Origin: Podocnemis expansa
Taxonomy: Eukaryota; Chordata; Testudines; Podocnemididae
NCBI GenBank assembly: GCA_007922195.1
Contig: ML682005.1
Location: forward strand, 24,979,632 to 25,043,631
Length of the DNA stretch: 64,000 nt
Reading direction: 5' to 3'
Shown here: in pieces, positions 10,728 through 22,163 of the stretch
Numbering within the stretch: the first letter of the stretch is position 1
Layout of the letters: the number at the start of each line of letters is the position of its first letter
Notes under the pieces: model-generated
Told to the model about the DNA's origin: nothing
Database searches by the model: none
The model's input: the letters and a program-made list of their open reading frames with translations, nothing else
Made by a program: the position numbers and the translations under genes

Positions 10728-11618
10728 ATGTAATTGTAAGAACAGAAAACTGGCCATACTGAGTCAAAGCAGTGGTCCACCCAACCTAGCATCTTCTCTT
10801 CTAGGAGTAGCCAGTGCCAAATGCTTCACAGGAGATGCACAGAACAGACTGATTTTTTGAGTGATTCATCTCCTGTCATCTAGTCCCAGCTTTTGGCAGT
10901 CAGCGAATTAGAGACATCCATAGCATAGGGCTCCATCCCTGACCATCTTACCTAATAGATAATTCATGGAGCTTAGACTAATTCTTTTTTTGAATCCAGT
11001 TATACTTTTGACCTTTACAATGCCACTGGCAATGAATTCCATAGGCTGACTGTGTGTTCTGCGAAGAAGTATTTCCTTATGCTTGTTTTAAACCTGCTGC
11101 CTATTAATTTCACTGGGGGATCCATAGTTCTTGTGTTTCGCAAAGGGGTACCTCCTTATTCACTGTCTCCACACCTTTCATGGTTTTATAAGCTTCTGTA
11201 ATATCTCCCCTTAGTCATTTCTAGTCAAAGCTGAACAGTCCCAGATTTTTAATCTCTCCTTTTGTGGAAGTTGTTCCAGATACCTAATCATTTTTGTTCT
11301 TCTCTGTATCTTTCCCAATTTTGATATCTTTTTTTGACATGGGGCAACCAAAATAACTAACAGTATTCACAGGCCTGCATGAACAATGGATTTATATAGC
11401 GGACTTTTGATATTTTCTGTCTTAAACTCTATCCTTTTCCTAATGGTTCCTAACATTCTCTTAGCTTTTTTGATTGCCTCTGCACACTGAGTGTATGTAT
11501 TTGGAGAACTAGCCACAATGACTCCAAGATCTCTTTCTTGAGTTGTAACAGCTAAGTTAAACCCTATCATTTTGTACACATAGTTGTGGTTATGTTTTAT
11601 AAGGTACATCATTTAGCA
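10728..11618 (-). mobile_element. CR1 LINE, 3' part, minus strand
   Basis: Read on the minus strand, the segment from 11,612 encodes the end of a CR1 ORF2 remnant with 'TTQERDLGVIV' and 'AIKKAKRMLGTIRKRI'. It then runs into a long 3' untranslated region whose end, near 10,728, is the plus-strand 'gaacagaaaactggccatac...gtcaaagcagtggtcca'. One frame of 81 codons remains open and the rest is broken. It abuts a hAT MITE at 11,619. Confidence 0.85.
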
Positions 11619-11804
11619 CAGTGGTTTTCTGATGTTTTTTCTTGGGACCCAGTTATAAAAATTCACTTATGCCCATGGCCCAACAATTACATTTTTGAGC
11701 AATGCATTCCAGCCTTCTGGCAGCAGCAACAGGGGTGCCATGACCCAGTATCTGAGGGTCTGAAACCCAGTATTGGGTCCCACCCCTCAGTTTGAAAACC
11801 ACTG
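11619..11804. mobile_element. Short hAT-type MITE
   Basis: The ends 'cagtggttttctga' and 'tttgaaaaccactg' are inverted repeats. Flanking octamers 'atttagca' and 'ataaagca' match at 6 of 8, consistent with an old 8-bp TSD. There is no coding content. Confidence 0.75.
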
Positions 11805-12366
11805 ATAAAGCATTTAACAACACTGAATTTCATGATGCACTGAAAATTGTAAAGCAAAAATAATCTGGTTCCTCCCACTTTCCACACACTCTTATCCTTC
11901 AAGCTCAACTTTTTCTTTGTCAACTTGTCAACACAGGCACACTTCTCTTGTTTTCATTGACACCTTACTTTTACAGTAAACAGGTGTACCTTGGAAAGGA
12001 GAGGGGATTTGTGACTTTTTTCCTTTGAATAAAGGATCACCAGCCTGAAAAGTTTGAAAAACACCGATAATGACCTTTTACTTATCATATGGACTCTCTC
12101 TGCAGTATTTTAAACTATATTAGACATTTAAATTAGAAGAGCCTGCAATGTGTCTTGCTAGAGGTAATTTTTCTAATTAAACTTCAAATTATATGTTCCT
12201 GTGTAAATTGTCTTTCAAAAAATATTCCTATTCAGAGAGTTTCAGAAAGACATAAGAGAAACACCATGTTTAAATGCCAAGATTCAAATTCAGAGATAAG
12301 ATAGTGTAAACATTAAAATACTCTAGCAAGTGGATGCAAGTAATTCTATAGCAATCACCTTAAAAG

Positions 12367-12680
12367 CATAAGCAGACTCCATCTACATTTTGAGCTGGGG
12401 ATGTGCATTCCATCTTTAGGAGACATACTTTTATTAGTTCTCAGTTAGCTAGTGCACTAACCACAGTGTGTAGACACAGCAGACCAAATGGCAGGGCAAA
12501 GGTGACTACCCTGATTGTGTCCCTGAGGTCTCAGACAAGCATGTACTTAACCCATCCCATAGCTCATGCAGCCACATCTATGTTCTAATTTTAGCATGTT
12601 ACTCAAGCAGACATAGCTCAAATATGTCTCCTTAAGATGCAAATCATACCCTTAACTCGAAGTGTAGTCATACCCTTAGT
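12367..12680. mobile_element. Harbinger-like fold-back MITE
   Basis: The left side has 'ccatctacattttgagctgg'. The right side closes with 'ctcgaagtgtagtcatacc', the inverse of a '(t)atgtctacacttcgagct' end. Inner arms 'gctagtgcactaa' and 'ttctaattttagcatgtta' are also mutually inverted. This matches the 'gtctacact' MITE families common in turtle-like genomes. Confidence 0.65.
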
Positions 12681-12782
12681 TATATCAGTTTAAATCAGAA
12701 TTAACTCTGATTGTAGAGTGTCTAGGGATTTATTTAAACCAACTTAAGTAGAAGGAGACTGAACGAATGCAAAACAGTTTCA

Positions 12783-12952
12783 GGGTATGTCTACACTGCA
12801 ATTTAAGCCCATGGTTAGACTCAGCTTTGAGCCCAATCCCCTTGGGTTGGGACCTATAGTTCTAGGATCCTGGTGGGATGGACAGTTCAAGCCCAAGAGC
12901 AGCTGGAACTCAGAATTTGAGCCTTATTATTTTTTTCAGAGTAGACACAACC
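12783..12952. mobile_element. MITE with 'agggtatgtctacact' terminus
   Basis: The left end is 'cagggtatgtctacactgca'. The opposite end carries the inverted core 'gagtagacac'. The interior repeats 'gagccc' and 'aagccc' words typical of the family. No open frame of note. Confidence 0.6.
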
Positions 12953-14890
12953 TTCCCCAACCCCCATCTCAGGTCCTGAGAGTCCACCAAAAATATCTTC
13001 CAATCCCATAGACCAACTTTGCCCTTTCTATCCCAAGAATCTCCAAGTGACTCTAATGAAAACAGAAGCAGCAGCTCAGTGAGTCAGCATTAACCCCTCC
13101 ATTGCCTTCTACCCACTGATGATGTTGTCTTATAGTAGCTTCTGCTTTCTTCATTTGAAATAAAAGGGTATGTTTGAAAGTTAGGTTTGAGGCTTGATCT
13201 ACAAAGTCCAATGAAGTAATGAGAAGACTTCTGTTGACTTCAAAAGGCTTTCAATGGAACTCTAAACTAACTCTCACCTTCTAACTTACCTTTCTCCTCC
13301 ATTAACTTAGAGATCTTTCCTCTCTCTGCAGTGCAGAGCTCTCTGAAAGGAAACTCCCCTGCCCAGATATTGCTAGTGGAGCTTCTCTTTTGAGTAGGTT
13401 TTGGTGATGTTACTTTCCTCTGGCACTCGCTTTATTTTTTAAACCTTAAATCAGTTAGTAGCTGCATGACACACAACAATCTGCTTAAAGATTTCAAATC
13501 ATTAACTCAGAAGACTGATAAACAAGAAAATTTGGTAACATTTTATTGCCCAAACATCTACTTTTCTTTTAACTGCTTTTCTGGACACAAATGTTCTAGA
13601 TTCTCTGAAAAAAATTCAGTTCTGATAGTAATTGAGGACAACGTTGCTTCTACTAAATAGTAATGGAAACACATGTTCAGCAGCTTCTAAGATTTCATTT
13701 GGTAGACATGGTTATATTGTTCCAAAAATAAGTATTCAAATGGGAAAGATGATAAAGTGAAACATAAAGGTCGAATCGGTTTTATTGCATTTGGGAGACA
13801 AAAACTACTGTGCAAGACAGAAAACAGGCTAGTTCTGGGACAAACTATTACTGAACAATTGTTTTTTTAACAAAAACGACCAAGAGCAAAGCATGACCTG
13901 GTAATTACAAGGTCAACAAAACTGAACTTCAGTTTGTACGCTTGTTGAGAGGAAAGACAATGGCTGAATGGCGTTCCAGTTGTATAGCAGAGTTCTAGCC
14001 CATCCTACTCTATATTCATCATCAAAGGACATGTCACACAGGATCAGCTCCTGTGACTCGCTGAATACTATCTTCAAGGAACTGGGCACATCCAATTCCT
14101 CAAGCCAGTGGTTTTAGTAGAAGTGGTGTAATTCCAGGGAATACAGTGGAACTGACATTGACTTAACACAAAGGGTGAGCATGCCCCCCCACACACACAC
14201 TCAAGGGAGTTGTAGGAGGTCTGCAGACTGAGCCTCTTAAGCCATTCTGTCAACAAGAAAGCCTCGACAGTTGGGATTCTGTCTTCATGTGAGGTACAAT
14301 CCCTATAGTCAAGCTGCAGTAAGCTTGCCACAATCCAGGCAAAGCACATACAACTCCAACAATGCTGAGGAGCAAGCACCACAGCAAGTAGCAGCCCCGA
14401 ACCACCACTGCATAAAATACAACAAAGCCTTAGGTCTCACCAGGAGTTGCTCAACTATTTCACTTGTTGCATGTTACCTACATGCAAAAAGTGATGTGAA
14501 ACATTACCAGTGGAGCCTAAGACTGCTTTGCTTGCCCTTCCTCCCCCTTGGAGTGTAGTCAGCACTTCACTGTCCTGATCAAACTCTCATTGATTTACAT
14601 GACTGTTGGGTCAGGCACAGAGTTCACAAGGACAGAATCTGTGGCTGGTCCCTGCATGGGAACTCCTTGGAGCCTCCCTTCTCTTTGCTCACCTACCCAA
14701 GATGAGCCACAATCTCCTCCTGCATATGCCGTACATGCAAATCAGTTAATCTACCATGTATACGAAATTGACTTCAGGGAGAATTTTACTAGGTAGAATA
14801 GAATTACACGAAACTAGGATCTGATTGGACAACAGAGCTAATGTTCTTATTCTTACCGCAAACTTTAGAAATTTTTAATGATCATAACAA
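12953..14890. other. Unannotated sequence
   Basis: Mixed, mostly AT-rich sequence. Frames of up to about 100 codons (14,074-14,382 minus, 14,271-14,558 plus) overlap antiparallel and show no domain. No gene is called. Confidence 0.35.
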
Positions 14891-14892
14891 AC

Positions 14893-15022
14893 AAGGAGTT
14901 CTGTGGCACTTACAAAGATTAACAGATATTGCATAAATAAATCTGGTAGTCTTTATAAGTGCCACCAGACTCCTTGTTTGCTTTGCTGAACTAGACAACA
15001 CAGCTTCCCCTTTGGAATATGG
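14893..15022. mobile_element. Short internally deleted fold-back element, 'aaggagtc' family
   Basis: The left arm 'caaggagttctgtggcactt' is joined almost directly to the right arm 'agtgccaccagactccttg', leaving a hairpin of about 75 bp. The family tail 'gaactagacaacacagc' follows. Confidence 0.8.
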
Positions 15023-15597
15023 TGATCATAGTAAGTGCCTCACTTTTACATCTCATAATGCCATTTATATTGAATACCACTAAATGATTAGAAAAATCTT
15101 GAGTAATAACAAAGAGCAATGCCATGTTTTAGTTTATTTCAAAATAATTTGTAGTATGGTTTCTGATCTATACTTTACAGTTATAAAACACAAATGATGC
15201 ACATACATTTGAAAAAGGCTTGCTTAGAGAGTGGTTAGAAAGACAAAAACAAATACAAAGGGTACAAATCCTATAAACCATAAAACACAATGAAACTAGC
15301 TTCATTATACAGTAACTTTTAGTTGTATCTGTACAGAGAGAGGCAATTGCATGTAAGCTACCAACAGTAAACATACACAGAGAGCCAAATGCTGCCTTTT
15401 AGGAGCCTTCATGATACAAGGGCAGGGCAAAGATGTCATCCTTCCCCAGCTCTCTGCTGTACAGGGTGAGTGTTTAATAGTTAAGTGTGAACTGGTTCTT
15501 TTCCTCATTCCACAAAGATTTGAGATTTCAAAAAATTTTCCCCATTCTGTTTTGGGATGAAATCAAGACATTTCAAAAATTATCATGAAAAGTATGA

Positions 15598-16110
15598 GAC
15601 ATGCCCATCCTACAATAGCCCAGTCAGTCATTAGGGCAGTCACCTAGGACATGGGAGAAGCAGCCTCCACTCCAATTACCTGCTTTGAATCAGGCAGAGA
15701 TGACACTTACACCTGATCTCCCTATGTCACCCGAATACTGGTGATTCCAGTGGAGTTACTCTCCATCTGTCTTGTTGGAGTTATTCCACTTTGCATAAAT
15801 AATTAAATATCTTTGGGCCAGACACATTGATTCTATAGCCTGATGGCTTAACACACTCACCAGTCATGTGGGAGAGACTGGGATTTCAGCCCATGTGTCC
15901 CACATTCCAGGTGAGTATAATAACTACCAGACTATACAGTCAGTCAGTCTCTCTCTCTCTGAATACTTTATTATTTATACAAGTGGAACACCTTCAGCAG
16001 AGAGAGCGATAGAAAGAGAATCCCACTGCAGCCAGGTGGCTAGGATTCTCACCTACAATAAAGGAGAGCAGAGACTTGAACCTGGAACACAGAAATCTTC
16101 CCAACAAGAA
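15598..16110. mobile_element. tRNA-like fold-back repeat
   Basis: Plus-strand 'cccagtcagtcattagggca' and 'gtcacctaggacatggg' are mirrored by later copies in both orientations ('cacactcaccagtcatgtgg', 'cccacattccaggtgagt', 'ttctcacctacaat...agagacttgaacctgg'). The words resemble pol III A and B box regions ('gttagagcactcacc', 'ggttcaaatcc' types). I read it as an old SINE-like unit duplicated in inverted orientation. A related copy lies at 41,170-41,385. Confidence 0.45.
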
Positions 16111-17076
16111 GTTTAATTGAAATCAATGTGGTCTTGCAAATGGACATTTTTTTAAAAAAATATTGTCAGAAAATTCATGAGCAGTTCTAGCAATCGCACC
16201 CTTGACATACAACATCCATTCTACCAGATGACATGCACAGAAGGGGAAAGTCTTACCTCCTTCCCAGTTCTTTGAGATGGTCGTGCCATCAAACACTATT
16301 AGGGATACAAAAAAGAGCAGTCCCTGCTCCCGGGGGATCCACCAGCCGCAATGAGTGGGGGAACCAGGGGCCAGTGGCGAAAGGAAAGGCCCAGCAATGA
16401 GAGAGAAAGACACTCACTGAGGGACACCAGATAATTCTTCCTACCCTTGGAATCTGATACCCATAGGCCAGTTGTAGGAGGGGTGCTGATTGGCCAGCAT
16501 TACCCAGTTCCCAGGATTTATCCTAGAGTGGGGGCCATGTGAAGCCTCCTTCAGCTCCATTGCAGCAGCCCCATCCCACAGCCCTGAAGTAGGAAGGGGA
16601 ATTCAGTCTGATAGATGTGACTCTAGCCAATCGCCTGTTGAGGAGAGTCAGGAAGAAATTGTTTCTACCATAGATCAATTGACAGTACCGGGGAGTTTAT
16701 CACTTTCCTTCAAGCATCTTCAAATCATGGTAACTTAAGTAGGAATATGCTTTGCACCTAACTGAGGTACTTGGTTGATTGTTAATAAGTCACAACTTGT
16801 GACCTGTTTCCAGTGCAGTTGAAAAAGATAAGGAAACAAACAGGTCCCAGAAGAAAGAGAACCAGGATTTTGGTGATCAGTCCTGGGCTCCTGAGATAGA
16901 GTGAAACCTTGTGGACCCTTGCAGGCCAAGGTTCCCATCATTTTGCATCCTGGAGGCAGTGACAGCAAGGGGTGCTAAACCTCAGAGCAAGCTGAGTTTT
17001 GGGTGGTAGGCTAAGGAAAACCTACCCAAGTTAGGGGTTATATAGGTAGGAGACCTGCATGGGAACCACTGCACTG

Positions 17077-17534
17077 TGTAATGGGAAAACTCCCATTTAG
17101 GGTGCCTAGGTGGGCCAATCAGTACCAGACACCACAGCTTAGTTGTTGAAAAGATTTTTATTCTTGTACAAGAAGGGAAAGGTTACAGAGTTCCAGCAGA
17201 ACCAGTGAGCCTCCCACCCCCCTGGTGTCAAAGCTATAGCTTATATACTGTGTAATAAACAACTTGCATCACCATACATGTTACAACATAACCACAAGGC
17301 TTTCCCTTCAGTAGTTCTTTGTATATCCTTCATGAACATGTCCTTGCCTACTTATCTTTCTTACAAGTGCTCTTTGTATTGCTGGTGAGTTAGCAGTTTT
17401 TCACTGAGCCTTGCTTTTATTACTTGGCTATCCTGCATTGTTTTTGCCCACTACACTATTAGTTTTTATTCCCAATCTATGTTAGTCTTATTTTTATTAA
17501 GATGCACACAGACCTTTCTAAATTTTCCATAACA
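17077..17534 (-). mobile_element. Solo LTR of a retrovirus-like element
   Basis: Bounded on the plus strand by 'tgtaatggga' and 'ttccataaca', which form a TG...CA inverted pair (8 of 10 match). Both sides carry the direct repeat 'actg' (17,073-17,076 and 17,535-17,538), a 4-bp TSD. On the minus strand there is a TATA motif ('agtatataagc', about 17,241-17,251) and, about 85 nt downstream, an AATAAA signal (17,157-17,162). This is the U3-R-U5 order of a retroviral LTR. No internal viral region lies on either side, so it is a solo LTR. The 4-bp TSD fits gammaretrovirus-like (class I) elements. No protein is encoded. Confidence 0.8.
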
Positions 17535-17835
17535 ACTGGAACTAGTGAAATGCTTGATAAACTGTAGTACTAGTGACTGGCAGGTAGAAACCCTCTTCAT
17601 GTTTAAACTGAAAAGAAGTTGCAATCAGCTACTTAAAAACCCTCTATGGATCAGTCCTCGTTTTGCCATGTCTACATCCAAGTATTTCAGTCACTGTTAA
17701 TTTTTGCACAGGCCACTGAAGGTTATGGGTCAGGAGAAGGAAATCTAATCTCCTTTCTTCTCATGCCTCCTTGTAAGTCTATACAAAAGCTGGGGGATGG
17801 AAGGAGAGAGATGCAGTTTCGATCTTGTTCACAAT

Positions 17836-18224
17836 GGCTATGTCTATACTAGCAAATTAGTTTGAATTAAGGAGCCTTAATTTGAACTAATTTGAACCCT
17901 GTCTACACTAGGATTTGCCTAGTTCAAACTAAAAAAAATTTTTAGTTCAAACTAAGGAAAGCTTAGTTCAAACTAGTTAGTTTGGCTGGTTAGTTCAAAC
18001 TTATTTCAAAATTTAGTTCAACCTAGCACAATGTAGACATGCCAATTCAAACTAAATAAGTTCAAACTAACGGTGCTTTTTTAGTTCAAACTAGCCACGC
18101 TTTCTTAGTTCAAACTCAAAAGTTAGTTCAAACAACAAAAAGCACAGCTAGTTTGAACTAACTTTTGAACTACTTAGTTTGGACTACTCAAGTCTGAACT
18201 AAGATTTTAGGTATAGACATAGCC
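17836..18224. mobile_element. PIF/Harbinger-type MITE with internal TAGTTCAAACTA words
   Basis: The termini 'ggctatgtctatac' and 'gtatagacatagcc' are perfect inverted repeats. The flanking trinucleotide 'aat' is duplicated (17,833-17,835 and 18,225-18,227). The interior repeats 'tagttcaaacta' and its near-complement 'tagtttgaacta' in both orientations, giving many small hairpins. Confidence 0.85.
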
Positions 18225-19545
18225 AATCAGAATATGTGGGTTTATCATGCTCAAGCATAGGATTTGTTTGGCTAGATTTAAGTGCAGAAAAATTACTGTA
18301 TCATAAAAAAGAAACAAATTGTGTGTCTTTATGAATGCCAACAAATACATACCAAGTAAAGAAATTTATGCCAATTATATTTAAATTGAGGTCTCATTTC
18401 TCTCTTCCCCTTCCCCCCCCCCCCTTTTTTGGTCATTTCTCTGCAAACAATTTTATTTTCAATGCCTAAATTCAAACTAGGTAACTGCAGAATGAACAAT
18501 AAAACTGCTTTCAAGGCAGCTTTTATAAAACAGCTAATAATATAAAAATCATGTCTGATTTAACTATTTTATATCTACAATTCCAGGGCATCCATCCTGG
18601 GCCTAAATCAAATTTCTTATTTAAATACTTTCACAGCATTTTAAAAACCTACAAATAAATTCCTTGTGATTTATGGCAGAAACATTAATTCCCTCATGGT
18701 TCTACCATACCTGCACTAGCATATTTAGTGTGTCAGTGGAGGCCTTGCATTAGCTGCTAGTCTGGGCATATCTTTTAAAATGCACACCATGACACACAGA
18801 GAAGAAAACTGCAACAGGGACTGTGTTTTGTGAGTAGAACTGCCAGGGAATTCACATAAACTTTTTTTGTCAGAAAAATGCATATTCAGATCAATTGAAA
18901 CATTTAGTGAATACGTATAGAATTCACAAAACTGTTAAGGTAAAAAACAAAAAATTCTAAATACAATATTTCACATTTTATTTTAAAAAATGCTAAATAA
19001 AATATTTCAAATTTGATTTCAATTGTATTTTTTATTAAAACAAAATTAAGAAAATACCCAAATGAAATGAAACATTGTTTAACAATGGATGAAAAAAATT
19101 CAACTTTTTTACTTCACTGGAAAATAATGTTTTTGGCTGACCCAAAACATCTTCCCTCCCCCCAGTTTGACAGGCAAACCAAAAAAAAGTCAGTTATTTA
19201 CAACACTATTCTAGAGGCAGAGTTGAGGCATAGTTATATTCTTAGGGCTCAATTCCAGTTCCCCTTGAAGTAATGCAACTCTACAAGTTACCCTTTGGTT
19301 CTATAGATGAAGGCCACAATCTAGACCCAGCTGTCAGACTGATGCTAGCCTATTGGGGTAATGAAGATTTGTTTAGGAGGTTTAAGGTAATACTCTCTGC
19401 ATGCTGGAGTTCAAACTTCAGGGAAACAGATTGGTACAGCTATGCCAGCTAGAGAATAATTCTTTTTAATATGGCACAAAGTCTGTTAGCATGATCTGCA
19501 GCCTTGTAACATCAGTCACACTCATATCATAGCTGAAAAGTCCAA
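18225..19545. other. AT-rich DNA without recognised gene
   Basis: AT-rich, with a C-run near 18,414-18,424. The region 18,840-19,170 resembles the 'ttgaaac/gaaacatt' AT-rich repeat also seen near 50,360-50,700 and 61,160-61,310, but the termini are not clear. Confidence 0.35.
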
Positions 19546-19554
19546 GGGTTACCT

Positions 19555-19725
19555 CCTTCTTCGAGAAGGGCTGCTTGGATCCATTCAGTATTAGGTGTCT
19601 CCGTGCCAGAGCACCGGATTGGCCGGAAAAACTTTTGTCCTAGCCTGTCAGAAGAGGGGAGGCGGCCACCGCCCCTCGTGCCACCTGCGACTACATATAC
19701 GGCTGCCTCCCCACCCCCTCCTCAG
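19555..19725 (-). repeat. Right (3') inverted terminal repeat of the DIRS-like element
   Basis: It starts 'ccttcttcgagaagggctgc' and contains 'cattcagtattaggtgtctc', 'ggaaaaacttttgtccta' and 'gactacatatacggct'. Each block recurs inverted in 24,335-24,500. The outermost 25 bp differ more than the inner part. Confidence 0.85.
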
Positions 19726-19766
19726 TTCCTTGGAGTCGCCAGCTCCAGAAGCGGGGATGGAGGGAA

Positions 19767-19870
19767 GGGACCTGAATGGATCTGAGCAGCCCATCTCGAA
19801 GAAGGACGGTTACTGTAGGTAACCCACCATTATTCTTTGAGCGCTGCTCAGATGCATTCAGTATTAGGTG
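19767..19870 (-). repeat. Internal complementary region of the DIRS-like element
   Basis: Plus-strand 'cctgaatggatctgagcagc' and 'tctcgaagaagga' (19,770-19,805) are the inverse of the right outer edge. 'ttgagcgctgctcagatgc' and 'attcagtattaggtg' (19,837-19,870) are complementary to the left outer edge at 24,445-24,495. The two pieces are separated by 'cggttactgtaggtaaccc', itself a small palindrome. In the DIRS-1 model this region templates the joining of the two ends into a circular replication intermediate. Confidence 0.8.
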
Positions 19871-22085
19871 ACTACTAGCAATGCTGATGGATGGCGAGTG
19901 GAGTTGGTAATTCCGCCTTCAGCACAGCGACAAGTCCCCCAAAGCAGACCCCTCCAGAAAGACACTCGCCGGAGAAAACGGCGAGTGGGCCTGACGGCAT
20001 GGAGGGCAAGGGCTGAGGGTCCGCCAGGACGGGGTAGGCCTAAACCCACCGAGGTCGAAGAACAAGGGTCAGGCCAGGTCACCTGGGTTGGGAAAGGGAA
20101 GGCAATCTTGAAAACAGACTGCGTGGGTGCCCTGCCTAAGAGGAACTTGGAACGTAACTGGTTGAATAAGTTGGCCCAGGGCGCATTCTATGGATGCGCC
20201 AGAGAACATCAAAGGCTAGCAAGGGGGCTAGCCAAGTAGGCGCGTCTTGGTGGGACGCAAAAGGGCATAGAGCACCACAGGTTTCCAGGAGCCACCTAGC
20301 CACAGACTAGTTGGTGGCTGCTAATTTCGTATGAAGCAGAAGGAGAAGGGCAATGGCCGCCCTGGAGAATGCGGCTATGCGGGCCATCCGAGCGAAGGGA
20401 AGTAAGGGTATCACCACGAGATGGCTCGAGGTTGGCTGAGAAGGCCATGAAACACGGCCCACGGCCTATGGGGTCAGTCAAGGAGGACGGGGCCATCGAT
20501 GTGAATAAATGACCCCAAAGCACGGAAGCGCATGATTCAACTGAATTGACCCTATGACCGGCTCTCGTAGGAGAGGTACGGAAAGTACTGGCTGCAATGT
20601 GGCCTAGCAATTGATGGGGAGGCCTATAGGCTGCTAGAATATAGGGAGGGGTCCCTCTCTGGTTTAGACCCGTCGGGTTTTCCCTTCAGGCTCTTACTAG
20701 AGCGTGGGGAAAACAGGGGAAAAGGGGAAGGAAAACTTCCACTATTGTTTAGTGAGTCCCTAGGTGACCAAGGGGATCGAGGGGCAGCCAGGAGAGAACA
20801 TCTAGACTCAGTACTCATGATCTTTGTCTGGAGGGTAGCTCTACTATCTTGTCTGCCACGGTTGTCAAGGAGGCATTTCTAAGACATGGTAAGAGGGAAG
20901 GTACCAATGAGGGCCCTTCTAGGCTTGAGAAGGAAGCCTAAGTCGAGTGGTCGCCAGTTCGAAGGATGCCCAGGTATCAGAGAACCAGATAGGGTCCCCA
21001 CCCGAAAGGGGGGGGGCGCCATAGGCGGAGAAGAGAAAAAGGCAGGGAAACCACAGAGGCCGCCATATGTTGCCTAGGAAGGGGGTTCGCTGCATATTAC
21101 ACCATGGAAAGCAGCGGTGGTGTCAACGGGGTCCTTGAGAAAGGCCAGAGGGGACTGCTAATACATCAGATGCCGCCGGTGCATGTGGAGAGGGAGCGAT
21201 AGCCCTAGGTGCTGCACTGGGTATAGTGGGCAGTCACGCAGGTGGGCACGGTGGAAAGGAAAGAGAGAGAGGAAGATGAGTGTTGCGCCCTGCCAGGGGA
21301 AGATTGAAGGCATAGCTATGTAGGTGCCCAAGAAAAGAGGAACCTTCGTCTAATATAGACGGCCATCCCCAAGGCAGCGGATATCATGTACTATGTGTGC
21401 GGGCACTCGAAGGGGTAGGCCCCGCATCCTTTCTCGAAGTGCGGAACACGGCAAGGTGTTCCTCTTTCGGGATTAGGTATCCCCAGTCATACTTTGTTGG
21501 TCCCAGGCCACTATGGGTGACCCTGAAGGTGATAAACCAAAAGGAAGATGTTGGGTGGGTCCCCAGTTCCCAGTAGATATCCGGAGGTAGGACTGGGGAT
21601 CTTGTGAGATGGGAGGGACAGAGGGAAGGGATGGACCATACCTACAGTCCCTATGGGGGTATACCTCTCTCTATATACACCTTCCCAACAAAGGCATCCC
21701 AAACATCTGTATTCCCAGAAGATGTGACCTGTTGACTGCGGATGGGAATTCTGCTGAAGGGTCGTGGTCTCAGCGCGGGCAGCTGTATGACCAGGGATGC
21801 CCCCCCCCCCCGCTTTTTCCCCCGACCTGGTACGTGGGGTCCTACCTGGGCACACATGATGATCACTGCACAGTCCTACTGGGGGAGGAGTCTTCGGACG
21901 TGCGCACCTCGGAGCCCCACCGAAGCTAGGCTACAATGAGGCACGTCTCCATCCCTTGGCGGAGCTAGGGAGGGGAATTCGATGGGCGTAATCTGGGAGG
22001 AAAACTGTTGCAATGGGGGGGGCGGTTTTTGTTGGCAGGTTCAGTGTTTAAGGGGAGTGCTGTTGCCAAACACCCGATGCTGTAG
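19871..22085. other. DIRS interior without recognisable coding content
   Basis: About 2.2 kb, purine-rich on the plus strand. Frames of 60-123 codons occur on both strands (for example 19,868-20,239 plus and 21,511-21,855 minus), but none has a reverse transcriptase, RNase H or recombinase motif. It occupies the place where pol and the tyrosine recombinase normally lie. It could be decayed beyond recognition or replaced by unrelated DNA. Confidence 0.5.
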
Positions 22086-22090
22086 GATCG

Positions 22091-22163
22091 GGCCCGCGTA
22101 GGGGCTCGAACCCTGGACCTTCGGATTGGGGGCCTGGTGCTCTGTAACTAGCCAGGTAGGCCC
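22091..22163 (-). pseudogene. tRNA-Lys-like pseudogene or SINE head inside the DIRS element
   Basis: On the minus strand a 73-nt stretch follows vertebrate tRNA-Lys closely over its 3' two thirds: 'cagagcacc', then '...aatccgaaggtccaggg' and 'ggttcgagcccct', ending 'gcgggc'. The A-box-like part is 'tggctagttac' and the B box is 'ggttcgagccc'. The D stem (gct/agc) and the inner T stem (aggg/ccct) pair. The acceptor stem does not pair and the anticodon stem is broken, so a functional tRNA is unlikely. The loop would carry C-rich anticodon bases. It sits about 200 bp downstream of the gag stop. Confidence 0.5.

Noticed and set aside
19868..20239. 123-codon plus-strand frame in the DIRS element
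   Set aside because: It lies on the strand opposite gag, overlaps the internal complementary region border, and is only basic and low-complexity in character.
21511..21939. Overlapping frames around 21.5-21.9 kb as a possible pol remnant
   Set aside because: No reverse transcriptase, RNase H or recombinase motif could be seen in any frame.
22091..22163. Functional tRNA gene
   Set aside because: Acceptor-stem halves do not pair and the anticodon stem is broken, so only a pseudogene or SINE-head call is supported.
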